Assembly: GCF_964275005.1 (NCBI RefSeq) | Contig: NC_092686.1 | Span: forward strand, 12,583,032 to 12,647,031 | Origin: Diadema setosum | Taxonomy: Eukaryota; Echinodermata; Echinoidea; Diadematoida; Diadematidae | DNA length: 64,000 nucleotides | Reading direction: 5' to 3' | Notes under the pieces: generated by a model | Databases searched by the model: none | The model's input: only the letters and a program-made list of their open reading frames with translations | What the model was told of the DNA's origin: nothing | Translations under genes and position numbers: made by a program | Part shown: positions 62,950-64,000 of the stretch, one piece after another | How positions within the stretch are numbered: position 1 is the first letter of the stretch | Layout: the number at the start of each line of letters is the position of its first letter

Positions 62950-64000
62950 AAATTTCACACAGCTCTACATGTACCAAAATTCCTTAATTGGGGGGGGGGG
63001 GGGGGCAGGAGAATGGTGCACATTTTAACAAATTAAGATCCTAACCTCCCAGTGTGGCTACATTTGTAGCTGCCAAGTTTGGTGAACATCCATCATGAGG
63101 TTTTCAAGAAGAAGATGAAAACGTACAATTTGGACCTCCCCCCCTGAGCGCAAAGAGGGGGGGGGGGGGGGGGGGGCACCCCTGGATCTGCTATCAAACA
63201 AACTTGAAACTACAGTCATTAATGTACTAACTCATAGTATTAACTTAGCCATATCACTTCTGATTCTTCTGATTTTGGGAGGTTTGGGTCCCTTGGGGCC
63301 CCCTCCAGGTGGGACATGGTGCCCACTTGAACAAATTGAGATCCTACTCCCCTAGGGAGGCTAGCTGCCAAGTTTGGTAAAAATGGGTCAAGGGGTTTTC
63401 CAGAAGATAAAAATGTAAAATTTAGGCCCTATTAGGACCCCTCCCCACCCTCCTCTCCAGGGTCCCAACGGGGGCATCCCTAATTACGCCACAAACAAAC
63501 TTGAAACTACAGTCATCAATGTACTAACTCATAGTATTAACTTAGCTCTATCACTTCTGGTTCTAGAGAAGAAGATTTTTAAAGATATCTTATTTTTTTT
63601 TTTTTTTTTGGGGGGGGGGGGTTGGGCCCCCTGGGGCCCCCTGGGTGGGGCATGGTGCCCATTTGAATAAATTGAGATCCCAATTCCCTTGGGATGCTAC
63701 CTGCCAAGTTTGGTGAAAATCCATCATGAGGTTTTCAAGATGATGAAAATGTACAATTTACACCCTGTTTGGACCTCCCCACTCCACCCCCCCCCCCCCA
63801 CCCCAAGGGTGGCACCCCTGGATCTGACATGGACAAACTTGGAACTACAGTCATTATTGTACTAACTCATAGTATTAACTTAGCTCTTTCTCTTCTGGTT
63901 CTAGAGAAGATTTTTAAAGATTCCTTAATTTTGGGGGTTTTGGGCTCCCTGGGGGCCCCTGGGTGGGGCATGGTGCCCATTTTAACAAATTGAAATCCTA
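62950..64000. repeat. Diverged tandem repeat, 303-337 bp period, running off the window
   Basis: The word ATGGTGCCCATTT (or variants) recurs at 63012, 63315, 63652 and 63970. Each unit also has CTGCCAAGTTTGGT, a GGTTTTC-AAGA word, a G/C-run and ACAGTCATTAATGTACTAAC (63209, 63507, 63845). Unit length varies mainly through homopolymer G, C and T runs. It lies upstream of the first helicase exon seen here, in its intron. Confidence 0.8.

Overview
This window is animal nuclear DNA, most likely from an echinoderm such as a sea urchin. Two conserved genes are split into many short exons with GT-AG introns. Almost everything between and inside them is AT-rich repeat DNA, including short inverted-repeat transposons, tRNA-derived SINEs, microsatellites and repeat families headed by short CCGCC-type inverted repeats. 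The organism is inferred from protein similarity and repeat style, not from a database search.

Layout. 1-7.5 kb: no gene recognised; a two-copy tandem repeat, (TA)n and (CAA)n microsatellites, a six-times repeated 14-mer in inverted arrangement, and a 1.9-kb repeat element carrying a three-unit tRNA-like SINE array. 7.56-35.74 kb, + strand: a complete 20-exon gene for COG5, a Golgi tethering-complex subunit (807 aa; every splice phase checks). Its 8.7-kb first intron holds an LTR retroelement with identical 180-bp end repeats and one long gag-protease-like frame. Other introns hold SINE arrays, inverted-repeat elements and 158-bp tandem arrays. 36-46.4 kb: a transposon graveyard with a LINE-like 3' end, a Myb/SANT-like fragment, a TatD-hydrolase gene, a piggyBac remnant, a gag-like fossil, duplicated SWIM zinc-finger fragments and a Merlin/ISXO2-type transposase with tandem 5' units. 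46.4-51.7 kb: no gene seen; small inverted-repeat elements. 51.75-62.87 kb, - strand: the last ten exons of a MOV10/MOV10L1-family RNA helicase with a very long Ser/Glu-rich, GR-ended tail; its 5' half lies beyond the right edge. 62.9-64 kb: a tandem repeat of about 300-340 bp running off the window.

The two host genes converge. COG5 acts in retrograde traffic within the Golgi. MOV10L1-type helicases act in small-RNA silencing of transposons, and MOV10-type helicases in RNA decay. No functional link between the two is implied. The most unusual material is in the repeats: tandem tRNA-like arrays with target duplications and an inferred empty site, an exact 457-bp higher-order repeat made of nuclear-receptor-type half-sites, iterated start segments upstream of the Merlin transposase, and several small inverted-repeat elements nested in other repeats or introns.
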